A stretch of DNA of 64,000 bases from Siphonodentalium dalli (taxonomy: Eukaryota > Mollusca > Scaphopoda > Gadilida > Siphonodentaliidae): the NCBI GenBank assembly GCA_032622095.1, contig CP136066.1, positions 147,591,559 to 147,655,558 of the forward strand, written 5' to 3'. Of the stretch, positions 1 through 12,900 are shown piece by piece. Every line of letters starts with the position of its first letter. Within the stretch, counting starts at the first letter, position 1. The notes below the pieces were generated by a model. It saw only the letters and a list, made by a program, of their open reading frames with translations, was not told the DNA's origin and ran no database searches. A program made the translations under genes and the position numbers.

Positions 1-2479
1 TTTTTTTAATGAAATTCAGAAAACTTTGATAGCTCCAATTATTATAATTGTGAATATTATGACAAGTGTCACGCAAAATGTAAAACAGTGTTACAATCAT
101 GGTTGAATTTCCAACATCATGGCGCAAATAGAAATTTCAGTACATTATGATTTGACAACAAAAAAGTTGTTTGAATAGAGGCAATATAGCACTAAAGGTA
201 AGCACGGATATAACATTTTCAATAGAAAATACATATTCCCTAATAAGATACTTACACACTGAACTACATGTTATATTCATTTTTATTCACAAAGAGAGGA
301 TCTATGAGATCCGTTTAAAATTTATTATTTTGGTACGAAATAGCTTAAGTACCTTTTTGAATAATTATTATGACGTAGCAGGTCACAGGTCACGTGTCCA
401 CTAGCAGTAATATAAGCGAGAGGACACACAGGTAACGTTCTCTTTTCATCCTCTTACAAGATTCGAGGGGTGTGACCGAGCAGCGGGGAGGGGAAATCCC
501 AATTTGGGAGGGCCATGTGAGTTCAGTGTGTAAGTATCTTATTAGGGAATATGTATTTTCTATTGAAAATGTTATATTCCCGTCAAAGATACGTTACACA
601 CTGAACTACATGTTAGAATCAACTCATAGGAGGAGGCTGCGAGGAATGAGATACTATTGTATTATGGTTAAGAGCAATTCTTTTGAACCTGCTGAGTAGC
701 AACAAATGAATCCAAAAGGTACCGATTCGCAGATTTGATTTATGATACACGGTAAAGTGGAGAAAGTAGATGAATGAGCCCAATGGCTGAATCTTAGCCC
801 CCCCCCTTTTTTATTCCTGAAGTCAGGTAAACCAGTAATTTTGAAAACTCATTAGGTAGAAATCGCCCAAAGGTCATATGCATGTACATGCAGGTGCCGC
901 CTCCTCCATGGAGCAAGCTGGTCATATGCAGAAAGCATAGACCACTCTGATCCATGCTTGTGACTGAACGAACCAAGATATCCCGACGTTTCGACACCAG
1001 AGGAAGGAAATCTATTGCTACCTGAATAGACAATCTGGATGTAAAATGAGGAAGAGGTGAATGTAAATACGATTAGAAACAGACCAAACCTCATTTCAGG
1101 CGAAGAAACCCAGATTTCAATAGCTGCATAACCATGATTGTGAGTTTTGCGACATACTGTCAGTAAAGGTGCAAACCCAATTTTGTTAACAACCGGTCAA
1201 GGCTCAAAATAATTATTTTGTAACTGACTGTCAAAATGACAGTAGTTAAATGTCCAATCGACGTATTAGTAGTCAATGAGGCTTCACAGTGTAGTGAGCG
1301 TCCAATTGCTACCCAGCAAAACCGATGTTATTGTTTTCAAAAGTGCCAAAACTTTACTTCGAGTAAGAAATACACCGGAGATAAACCATCTCCATCGGAC
1401 AATGACATGACCAGCATTTACTATGAGCCGTGAAACTGGTTGGAAAAAAAAAACCCTTAGCGTGATAGTAGTTTGAAATTCCTAAAATGTTTTCTGGTAT
1501 CGAAACAATCGAGAAGAAAATAAGTCCGGAGAGTCCCGAGTTGTAAACTGCCTCCACAGCCTGTCGATTCAATCGAGTGTATTCAGTTACCTTGAAGGAA
1601 AGGGACACTTGGAGGCCTGAATGTAATATATTAGAAAATGTTTGGAAGGAGGAAGCCCATCGAGATGGAACAACTTCAAACGGTCGGAAAGGATGAACAG
1701 GCTGTGGAGGATGAAGGTCTAAAAACAACCAGAATGTTGATAACAAGAAGAAAGTGTCTTCTTGTTATTCACTGATTGTTCTTAACAGACGAAGGGCCCG
1801 GGTCCATGAGCTGTTCGTGTTTCCAGCCCACCGTAGCCACTAAGGTGAAGGCATAATCTCGTTCGACAGTTGGACGAGAGATGTCATGGTACGGAAGACC
1901 AGTCACATGTGCGTATGGTCTGACGGCTGTCTGTCTATCATACAGCGAGGACCCGGACCCTAGTTCCTCCCCGTGGGCAGAGACTCATCTGTCGCCAACG
2001 GTGATTGCCTCATGTGCGCTGTTAGACGGAGTGCCCGCCTGTTTGAGTTATTCAAGACAGCGTGTCAAAAAGGAGCACTGAGTACAGCAATGCCCTAAAT
2101 GACCCACAACCCCCGGCGGCGAAGGACTCAATCATTCAGGGCATCACGTTATGTCGTTGGCATGACGCAGGGCTCAAAATTCTGAAATGCACCTGTTCCC
2201 ATGGAACAGGTTATTTATTTCTTACCAGCCACCTCAGAAGATTGCATGATTTCAATTGTCTATATCTGAACCCGATAAGCTAACCCAACTATAAAAGCCA
2301 CTATATCGTCAGAGAATAGATCTAAGCCTGGTACTACAGGTGAACAATCATTGGGAATTTCTAAGGCTGGAGCAGGCCTTAAGATTCGACAAGAATCACA
2401 GAATCGATTCTCGTAACGATTCTCACAAAACATTTCAATTGTCAGTGCTTTATGACTGACTTGATTCAGCATTTGATTC

Positions 2480-2860
2480 TCCCAAAATTAAAGATATTTT
2501 GCTGTAAAAGTGATAGACGATTAGAGTTTTGAATTGTTCCAGCGTCTCTGCGATCACAATAGATTCTGGAAGTTTATTCCACATTTCTTCCACGCGATTG
2601 GTGAAGAAATACTGCCCGACATCCGTCGATGAATGGTGTTTTTGTAAATTAAAACAATTTCCTCGGGTCTGAGGTAATAAACTGGGTTGAAAGAATGAAT
2701 GCTCTACGTAATTAGAAATGTGATTCGCAGCTTGGTTTGCGGAAAAGCAGCTGATCGCTGTAGAAAACCAGATTGACCTTCGCAAATTTGTTGGAAGGAT
2801 TCCAAGGCTTGGAGTTCCGCCACACGGAACCTTTAGTAAGGGTGAAAGATGATCTGTGTA
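2480..2860 (-). pseudogene. Non-LTR retrotransposon reverse-transcriptase C-terminal remnant
   Basis: The minus-strand translation contains LLPQTRGNCFNLQKHHSS, then YFFTNRVEEMWNKLPESIV. This matches the typical end of Jockey/CR1-type reverse transcriptases: TRG...L, then FF..R....WN.LP..VV. The catalytic part is not in view, so this is a truncated, dead fragment. No intact endonuclease or YxDD motif was found nearby. Confidence 0.6.
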
Positions 2861-4199
2861 AAGAGGAGAATTTACATTCAGAAGAATCGATTGGTTACCC
2901 ATAAACAAAGTAGATGCCAATCAGGGACAAGTGAAAGGTAATAAGTTTGAGCCCTGGTAACTCCATGGTTTAAACAACAAATTGAGAGTCTGTTAAAAGT
3001 CTCTGCCCAGGCCGATGACTGCGCTATGTTAACTGTTACGTACAGCACCCGAGAAAACCTGGTATGAGACGGCGCGCTGTCTGATGGCCCAACGCTCGGT
3101 TCCCCCTCGAACCCCCCAGGACACATACTGGAGGAGAGAAACTGCGTCAGATTTTCCTCGATGCCCTGCAATTGTCTCTATTTCTTTTTTCCATACAAAC
3201 ACAAGAAATACATGTATCAGCAAGCGTTTTTCGAAATCCCAAGTGAGAAACATAATGCACGTCAGATGGCAATCAGCCCTGCTAATTAGAATTATAACTA
3301 AATGTCAGATCATCATACCCAACCAATGGGTTTTTTTTCTGTATAGTCAAAAACTTAATAAACAGGGCTGAGTAAAGCCTGGAAAGAGGCATCGAGGTAT
3401 GATTAATGTACAGACTGTTTCCCCCTAACCCGGAGCCAGCTTAAAATCGGACGAGAAGCAGAATCATGCTGTGCAGCCATTAGGGCAGCGGCGACACACT
3501 CGGTCATTACACGATACAAATCCAGATAACCGACCAATGAAACGATACAGATATCGATACACTCCACTAGTGTTTCTAAATGAACACTATCTGCATTGAA
3601 CTACATGGTTATGGGGCAGATCAGTCAAACAGTTTACATAGAATAAACTGAAACGTTGGTTTACACTAGCCCATAGATATGCAGATATTACTTGATTCGT
3701 GTATCGCTATACAAGTATCACTCCAATGAAATTTACAATGAATCGCTACAGCCCCAGCCGCTACACTTGCGATAATTTGCCTTCCGCCTAATATCAAGCA
3801 TCTTAAGGCCATGCAGAGTCCCGGGAAGTGGTCTTATCAGCAATTCCACCCGAGGGTGGACTCCAGGGAGTCCACCCAAGGGTGGAATCCAGGGAGCAAA
3901 TTACTTTGGAAATTTTGATTATCAAATCATTGACATGATTAGAGAGCAACAGTCCTTCCCAGGAGACGGGATTTTCAAATCACGGGTGCTAAATTTCGCA
4001 CCCGACCCTCATCTCATTAAATACTAATGGAGACTATAATTGTTGGGTCAACAGTGAAGTATTTGAAGGTTTATTTAGATCCTTTACCAGCTCAGTTCAA
4101 CTACGGCATATTAAAGTGTAACTAGACATAGGCCTATTCCACAATGCCTTTTTGTTTGAGAAAAAGTATGGGTGCAATATTACACCCGTCGTCTGAATT

Positions 4200-4355
4200 A
4201 CGGGAGCAAATAAATGCTCTCGCTGCGTTTTCCTCGTGGGAAGGACTGGAGCATTGTTCTCAATCTCAAATCACATCAAATTCATACCAAATTGCATGGC
4301 TATTATCCAAATTTGGATGGCAAATTGTGATGCGATACCAGTTAATTTGCTCCCT
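4200..4355. mobile_element. Small MITE, ends GGGAGCAAAT / ATTTGCTCCC
   Basis: About 155 bases with inverted ends. It shares its interior (for example CCAGTTAATTTGCTCCCT and upstream AATTGCATGGCTAT) with the copy at 4889-5040, so the two belong to one family. No coding capacity. Confidence 0.6.
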
Positions 4356-4888
4356 GGGGGGCGGACAGATCTTGGTACATCGCACATGCTAGTGAAAGGG
4401 ATGTGGGAGGACGAAAATCTGAGGTAGGATCCAGCAGGAGCGGTCAAGCATGGTTGGATCCGTGAACACTGGAACCTACCCTCGGAACAGTATGGCGCCT
4501 TTTGCCTAGTGACATTGGTGAAGTATGCGGCGGGGCCACCTCAAGGTCAGCATGGAACGAGGATAATTGGATTAGCCTGAGCCTGCTGGACAATGGGGTT
4601 ACTGAAGCCGAGGCCACACGAGGAAGAAAATTAGCCTGTTTTTGACCATTGATAAGGATCAGGAAAGGGACCTCAAAATTTACCATGAAATTAGGTGACT
4701 GATGAGTCACGTTATGACTTGTGTCAGAGCGATCTTATCATTGGACACCAAGTTATTTTGTTGGCAAACAACCTCAGTGTGTATAGTAAACTAAATTCAT
4801 AGTAAACTATGAACCAAGCAAAACCACACGAAGTGAGTTAATTCATAGATAAACGAAAATGGACCCAAACCTGATCCCTAATTATGCA

Positions 4889-5040
4889 GGGAGCAAATCA
4901 CTGTTAAAATTTGGATTAGCAAATAAGTTAATTAGATATCATTGTGCTAAACTCATAGCAAAGTCATGACAAATTACATAGCTATAATCCATACAAATGT
5001 GGGTAGCAAATTGCGATGCTATGCCAGTTAATTTGCTCCC
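4889..5040. mobile_element. Second copy of the GGGAGCAAAT MITE
   Basis: Same ends and a diverged interior compared with 4200-4355. It includes AGCAAATTGCGATGC, then CCAGTTAATTTGCTCCCT. Non-coding. Confidence 0.6.
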
Positions 5041-5756
5041 TACGCATTCGCTACATTTGTCAACATGAAACATATTTGTGAGTGACAATTTCAACGTAAA
5101 CAAAACCAATGTTGACTGTTGTCACGTTACAATTTCAACGTAAACAAAGCTACAAATCCAATGTTGTCTCACTGATCGAAGGTTCGAAATAATACTTACA
5201 TTCTAAAACCAAATGAACAGAGATAACATAGCAAGTGGACTGTGTAAACATTGTTCCAGAAGAGAGTTCGACACGCGAACCGGAAAAGACTAATTCAATT
5301 CGGAAATGTAAACCACGTGCGCCGTTACCGGAAGTTGGGAAATTTCCCACAATTCTCAACAGAACAAAGATATTTTTCAATTTTATTTACGTAAGACAAA
5401 TAAATTCAAGTATGAAATTGTCACTCTGATATTAATTTAACAAGTATTGTGTCGTTTCTCAAATTAAAACGAAGTCACAACAAGTTAAAAATATGGAACG
5501 GATTAGGTTAAACTAAAAAATGAACCCGACAGTAATGTGGTTCATTTCCTCATAGCGTTTTACTTCCCTCGATCTTGTCGCACAAAGATGAAAAGAGAAC
5601 GTTACCTGTGTGTCCTCTCGCTTATATTACTGCTAGTGGACACGTGACCTGTGACCTGCTACGTCATAATAATGATTCAAAAAGGTACTTAAGCTATTTC
5701 GAACCAAAATAATAAATTTTAAACGGATCTCATAGATCCTCTCTTTGTGAATAAAA

Positions 5757-6489
5757 ATGAATATAACATGTAGTTCAGTGTGTACCACAGTTCACAAGAC
5801 TCGTCGGACCTCCAGAGAGCTTGGATCGCCACCTCTCAGGATGACTACGCCACCGCTTATTCCAATTAGTGTTACTACAATGCTGGACTCCATGCATGTC
5901 ACGCCTTGTCTGAGCTGGTCACTCCACGCTCACAAAGGCGGATACCAGTTGATTCTGGATTTCCAGTCTGGCCCGGCACAGCCCTTTTCAGGGCTCCCTA
6001 CCGGGAGTGGACCGGATAATACCAGATCAACACGGAAACTTCGACAAAAGATAAAGAAGAAGAAGAAGAAATCACAATCAAGAAAAAAAAGAGATGCCGA
6101 GAGACTAGCCGCATGGAAAGAGAAGAAGGCGACGGACATTACACCAGCCAGCTCCTCCCATGCAGTCGAAATCCCGGCCCAGTCTGCCCAGGAGATGGAA
6201 TCACCACCACCATCGCCTCCACGGCCAGACATGGACTCCGGAATACATTGAGCCGGAGCCTTCAACTGCCAATCCTACAACACCTGCCACCGAACAAACA
6301 ACAGAAGCCACCAGACTAATGATTGAAAACGAAAGAGAAGAAACTGCTATAATAATCGCCAGCGCAGAAGCAGAAAGGAAGAAAGCAGAAGAGACTAGAA
6401 TAAGAGTAATGGCAGCCTTTGATAAAGCATATCCACCGAAAAGTAAAAACAAGAAAAGAAAAAAGCTAAAAGCAACCAGCAAAAGCTAA
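5757..6489 (+). CDS. Lysine-rich reading frame in two overlapping frames, possible gag-like protein
   Basis: Frame one (5757-6251) has a basic run, RKLRQKIKKKKKKSQSRKKR, then a Pro/Ser-rich tail ending DMDSGIH. Frame two (to 6489) takes over with YIEPEPSTANPTTPATEQ, then an acidic helical stretch and KSKNKKRKKLKATSKS. The composition change at the overlap near 6240 suggests one original protein broken by a frameshift. Low-complexity basic tracts of this kind occur in gag-like proteins of retroelements, but I recognise no domain. The 5' part lies in the inverted arm, so the true start is uncertain. Confidence 0.35.
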
Positions 6490-6818
6490 ACATCCCGACC
6501 TCACTTTGCCTCCGGTCAGCCTCCGCATCTGAACAACATCAACAGCCTCAACAATCGATTTTCATCGAACATATCAAGAAAGGGTGAAGGGAATTGCACA
6601 ATGCGTTCCGACCATCCTACCCGGCCTGCGGCCGGAAACTACACAACAACAGTTCAGTGTGTAACGTATCTTTGACGGGAATATAAAAATTAGGGTGAAG
6701 AAAGCATAATCATTGCAGCAAGCGACCGGCTCAGTCGTTGATTGGTAGAAAATATCTGCTAATAAATATTTGATTGACAGCTGTGGAAAGGTCTATTGCT
6801 ATCGATATGTATACATAC

Positions 6819-6946
6819 CCACGTTTTGCCAGAGCTTCTACCTCATCGACAGTCATACCGAAGATGAAGATATTTTCATCTCCCATCTCTTCTCTCATTT
6901 CTACATTAGCACCGTCCAGTGTTCCAATAGTGAGACCTCCGTTCAG
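6819..6946 (-). CDS. Glycogen phosphorylase exon w13 (residues 683-725, split)
   Basis: 128 bases, phase 0 to phase 2. It begins [20 protein letters not shown] and continues [20 protein letters not shown]. The acceptor is ATTTTACAG and the donor GTATGT. The next codon should be Tyr of the GY motif, but no continuing exon is recognisable in 1-6800. Confidence 0.97.
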
Positions 6947-9900
6947 CTGTAAAATATATAGAGTATGAGTTGAATCACGTCCAGTGTTCCAATAGTGAGG
7001 GAACTGTTCAGCTGTAAAATACATAGAGTTAGAGTTTAACCTTTTCTATACTAAATGGATTTTCCCACCAAGTTATAAAAGTATACATCGGAATGGTCTA
7101 TTATTCATCTGGAGGAGTTTTCAGGAAAAATAGGCAGATGACAGAGTACAGAAGGAGTCCTAATTATTGGAGGGAAATGTGTGTTCAAATAATAAGTTCA
7201 ACTAAAGACCTATGGTCATTTTATGAACTTATTATCTGAAGATTTCGTAAGGGAACTATTCATCATGTGAGTATTTAGTATAGAAAGGGTTACTCACACG
7301 GACCACTGATGCACAGGCTCAGAATTCACAAATTCCACTTATTGTCGCACATTCTCCGTTTGTAATTATTTGACCAGATTATTAATGTTCTACCTCAGCT
7401 CATAATTTTCCCAAAAAATTTTTAATGCTTTGATTTCTGAATTAATTTTCTTATTTTAATCTATAAATTGGAATGGGAAATTTTTTCGGTTGATGTTCAG
7501 ACAACAAATTTTAAACAAAAAAGGAAAAAAAAACTGTTCGTTGAACTTTTTATGTGAATATCACTACGCATGGAATTCATATGGTGTTTCTCTGCTTATA
7601 CTGTCAGACCAGAACATCCCTAAAGATAAAAAATAAACCATTCCAATGTATAAGTTTATAACTGAATGGAAGAATTCATTTTGGAATCTAAGGGGTAAAT
7701 AAGCATTTTTATTCAAATCATTACAAGTAGAGAAATTATGAGAAGAGTTATAGCACATACACTTTTCATAAATTCTTACAAATGACTCAGTGGTAATCTG
7801 TAATGTGTTTATATTACCTAAAGTTCTAAACAGCCCACTAAATGAATAAATATACAACAAGTTCAGCTGAAAGTACTAAACGAACATAAAACGATATTAA
7901 ATGAATGAATGAATGCAAATCAAGCAACTAATGATTAGGGATATCCTTATCATAAATGGTTTAACCCTTCCATGACTTGAGCTTTCTGAAATTTTGTGAA
8001 ACCCTGATCCAATGCATTTTCTTATATATGCGAGTCTCCCATAGGGAGCCTCACATAAGATAATGCATTGGACTAAAAATATTTACCTTGAGCTTGTAAG
8101 CCAGTGCATTCTTTTATATATGCGAGGCTCCCTACGGGAGACTCACATATATAAGATAATGCACTGGCACAGAATCATTAAAGCTGCACCAGCACATCTC
8201 CCATCATGAAAGGGTTAAACTCTCGGTAACTATGTAACTTTTTCACGACCATGAGCAGCGTAAATTGTGTTATGTAGTCACCTGAAATTTCATGTTACCA
8301 GTTCCGGAGGCCTCAGTTCCAGCAGTGGAGATCTGTTCACTCAGATCGGCAGCAGGCATGATCTTCTCAGCCAATGAAACTCTGTAGTTCTCCAGGTACA
8401 CAACCTTCAAACGGTCCCCAACGATTGGATCATTGTTCACAGCTCGTCCGACATTGTTGATCAGTTTAATGATGAGCTTAGCAACATGGTAACCAGGAGC
8501 AGCCTGAGAGAAAGAAGAAAAAGATGGCTGTCAGTTAAAGATACCAAAACTGACTTAACGCCCCTAAATTACTATTGCATCGACGGTAAAAGAATTAGAT
8601 TTAAGTCGAGGAACGCACCCATCAAAGCCCAGAGTTATCAGATTTTGAGTTTTGAAATCTGTTATTTTTCACCACCTTGATTACTTGGCGGCCTGGCAAA
8701 TATTTGATGAATGCCGTCTGACATACTCTCGATACCAAATTGTGTTGAAGAAAATGTTGTTTTATATAACATTTTTTGGCAACTTTATACTAAAGTTGAC
8801 AGTGGTAAGCATTATTTTTTGGTAATTAATCGATTCTGATAACTGAAGTGGAATTTCAAGAAACGTTGTTGTTGTTGCTGCAATCTGATGATATGTGGAC
8901 CATTGAATCAGATTGTGTACCTTTAAAAACTGTAGAAAAAACACAATCATTAGAGAATATTGTCTGCCATGAGGGCATGGCTACCTGGAAGTCCTTAATT
9001 TAGGGGACTATTGTTATTCAGTAAACTATAGATCATGGCATGAATCCCTAGTCTGGCTATGCCCATAGAGATCACACACAGCCAGTTCAAAACCTGGGAA
9101 CTTTTTGATGTTTTGACAGGGAACTTTATAGCATTAAAAAGACAATATTTTCCTTTTCCTGTTCCTTAACCCTTTGACCCGGCTGGCCGGTATTCCGGCC
9201 AGAACGTAATTGCATATATACGCGACTGGCCGGTTTTCCGGCCATGACGTAATCTCCTTCTACCGTCGACGTCGCAGTGTTGCACTTTATTTTTTATATT
9301 TCGATAAATAAAATAGTGTTGCATAAAATTAATATTATAACTGTTTTAGCTGCCCAAATATTATCGAGGTTGTGTTTGGCATAACGAAGTATAAGCCGAT
9401 TAAAAACCGGACACAGTCTCCATTTTATCACATTTCTGCAATTACGGCGCCGCCATATTGCTTCTCGCGACCTCTCGTTTCGGCTCATAAGAGATATAAA
9501 CATATACATTTATAGGTAGAAACTTTAGTGACGTATTCTTGTGGTATTTATAACTCCCAATGTGTGAAGAAATTTCCGCTAAATTATATAATTCGCGCTA
9601 ACGATTGTCGGATGTAACCACATGTCATACGAGTTTTGTTCAAGAATATACAAACTTCTGAGTTCATTAAATCATAACTTTTTTGTGCAAAGGCACATGC
9701 TATATAGATTTACACGAGAATAAAGTTCAGAATCTTGTCTTTAAGATGGCATAAGCCAATAGACCGCACAATGCCACGCATTTTAGTTATTGGTTTTTGG
9801 CTAAAACCCATATGATGTCATGTATTTACGTTGGGATTGTGACGTTACGTAACATTTTTTGGCAGTTTCTATAATAAATCTAATAAGTTTTCAATTTTTT

Positions 9901-12900
9901 ATAACTTTTTCTGGATTTAAGATATTGAAATAGATTGTGATGCGCTGAATTCAGAATTTAATAATCTTTCCAATGGTGTAAACAATATGGTAGAAGAAAA
10001 TGCATACATATACATACCATACGCCTGAACACAGTCTACAATAAGTCAAAATACCCCTGGGAGCCCAGGGTCAGGGCGTCGATCGTTGTGGGGAGCCAGG
10101 GTTCAAAGGGTTAAAGTGATGTGATCGAATAGAAATGAAGAATAATCTTGCTCAAAGTAGTTATTTTCACAAATATTACATCCAAATTGACAACACACAC
10201 CATCATTCTTATGTGTTAACTGAATACAATGACTATCGATGGCGAAATTATTTTTGTCAGTCTATCGCCAATAGTTGTATCCCGAATTAAGAAGTAAATA
10301 TTTACAATTGAGCATAATTCAGACAATATTGTCTATGCGTGGTAGAGTTGATTTGCTTGAAATTTTCGGCATTGTTAGTAGAATGCTACATTTATCCAGT
10401 TGTCATAGCACATGAATACCAACGTATCGGTTTCACGCACCTGAACAAGTCCATAATATGTCTTTATAGGTGACATGCAACAGTTTTTAGAGTGGTCTAT
10501 ACTCACAATATATATGCGTAATGAGAGGCCCTGATCGATACGACCTAAATACTGCCACTAACCAAGGTATAGCATACCATGTGTGAACAGTGCCTTAGAG
10601 TATTTGTGTGGTGGTATTTGTTTGGTTTTATGTACAATGTCAACTTTTCATATAAAAAATTCTTTTTGCATTAAACACGATTGGTGTACTAAATCACAAT
10701 ACCAGCAATCAGTTTCTAAGAATGTCGCTAGCTATATGATGCAACTGAAATTAAATTATATTTTTTTGTTTTTTTTTGGACAGATATAAGCATGTCGCCT
10801 ACTTTTGACTTCTAAATGATCACCCTTGAACGTAATAACACTTACGCCAAAAAAAAAAAATCATTCGAGTCTCAGACAATTTTTTTTCTGAATCAATGAG
10901 GGAAGGAGGACTTTATTTTTATTTTTTATATTTATCTGCACATCGTAAGCATGGATTATGATAGCTTCCCTTGTCTATAAATTGACACCTCTCCATTATA
11001 ACATGTCACATAAAATGCCTTTCCATTGTTCTGGAGTTACAATTAGTACACTAGACTATGATGATCAGCTAATCATTTTCTTCAATGTAGTCATCTACTT
11101 AATGTTCTATATCACTATGTAACATGATAGCCAATCTTCACACATTACACAGATATATGTTAAGAGTCATGTAATTTGCAATTAATCCTCAATACATATG
11201 GACATGTTGGTAAAAACATACCAAAATATTATTTAAAAGAAAAAAATTTGGTCATAATATCAAAAATCGAAATAAAACGTCCAATGCGGGCCATTTATTT
11301 CAATGTCTGAGACTCAATTAATATTTTTTATTTGGCCTTATAGTTCAGATATTATGCCCAGTTTTCTATGATTGTAAAGCTTTGAGATCTTAATAATTTC
11401 CAGTTAAGAGGAATGAGATTTCTGCAATCGTTGAGTAATGAATATGTATCACATTATATCTTTCCAGCAGAAATTGGGTCAACTTAACTTGAGATACACT
11501 CGCTATACACACATCCCTTAATTTATGTATAGATGTTACCTTCCACCAATCATAACTGTTCTCGGTACAAACATCTTACCTTTCCACAAATCATGACTGT
11601 TCATGGTACAAACTTCTTACCTTTCCACCAATCATGACGGTCCTTGGTACAAACTGCTTTCCGGGATCCCTCTTGATTCTGTTATACAGTGTGATGATAT
11701 GCAGACAGTTAAGAAGCTGTCGTTTGTACTCATGTATTCTCTTCACCTGCATGTCAAACATTGAAGCTGGATTCACCTGAATGTGATAGTTCTGCTCAAT
11801 GTATGAAGCCAGTTTCATCTTGTTTTCCTGAAATTAAGGAAGATTATTATATATATTAATATGTTGAATTTTAAAAGCAATTAACTTCGAAATACTCATG
11901 AGAAAAAGTACAGGGCCACCCATAGTAAAATCAATTGTCTCAAGCGCTTGCGCATTAAATGTTTTGGCAGAGTGATCTTTTTTATTACCGATACCATTAT
12001 ACATTACACACCTCCATAAACTGTAAAGGAATTAGGCATTTAACCCTTTCCATAATAAATGGATTCTCCCATTCAGTTGTAAAAATATACATTGGAATGG
12101 TCTATTATTCATTTGGAGGGGTGTTCAGAATACATAAGCAGATGACAGGCAGAAAACAGCTAAGGCCAAAGAAAAAAATACTTGTGGTTTGGGTTTCCCT
12201 ACCTACCCTATTTCAAACCCCCTACCCTAAAGTTTTTTTCATGGTTTTCAAGAAATGTTTCTGTATATTTTTTGAAATTTATTCTGGCATGTAACCCAAA
12301 CCAGATGTTTATTTTATTTTGGCCTAATACAACTGCAGAAGAAATTTTGATTAACCCTCATTCCAACATAACGTCTTTTTACGTCTTTTGTTGTAGAGTC
12401 CATATCGTCTTTTTACCTCTTTTTTTTCTGTAGCGTCCATATCGTCTTTTTACATGCTTAATTTTAGCATTTTCAACGCTTGAATTTGAGACACAAATAA
12501 AGAGTTATAATGACGATTTACATCGATTTTGTTTTGTTCTGCCAATAGTTAAGAAAATGAAGGGTGCATATTTACATCTTTCCTTCTTGTATATTGCAAA
12601 TTGTTGACATAGAATACTCGTTTTGGCTGACAAAATGAAAACAAACGAAACAAAAACATGTGGTTGCGCAAAGACAAAATTTTCAACAACATTGGATGAA
12701 CCTCTACACGAACAAAATGTTGCAAATTATATACATTATAACATTAACTGAATTATATACATTATAACATTAACTGTCACATAAATTATATACATTATAA
12801 CATTAACTGTCAAATGAATTTACATTATAACATTAACTGTCACAATTTTGTTTAATTGAGAGCTCGAACATTGTAATTCCACATTGATGAATCAAAGTGG

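Larger units (their letters stand above)
254..6690. mobile_element. Composite element with ~200-bp inverted arms, unclassified
   Basis: Bases 254-450 and 5588-5783 are near-identical inverted copies, sharing for example GAGAACGTTACCTGTG and its complement. Shorter inverted copies are nested at the edges: 205-265 pairs with 513-575, and 575-620 pairs with 6650-6690. All include AGTTCAGTGTGTA. The interior holds a decayed reverse-transcriptase tail, two small MITEs and, beyond the right arm, a lysine-rich reading frame. The same AGTTCAGTG edge motif recurs near 32707. Inverted rather than direct ends argue against an LTR element. A DIRS-like or foldback type is possible, but no tyrosine recombinase was recognised. 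Bases 1-253 are AT-rich with nothing identifiable. Confidence 0.6.

Noticed and set aside
1354-1746. 130-codon minus-strand open frame in the left element
   Set aside because: No motif and no support from composition; probably chance in element DNA.
254-5783. LTR retrotransposon (matching ~200-bp ends)
   Set aside because: The two copies are inverted, not direct, and no primer-binding or polypurine site is apparent.
1-6800. Remaining C-terminal exons of glycogen phosphorylase
   Set aside because: Looked for the expected GY.A..YY, PDLFKD and SGKFSSDRTI-like coding on the minus strand and saw none; they are probably outside the window.
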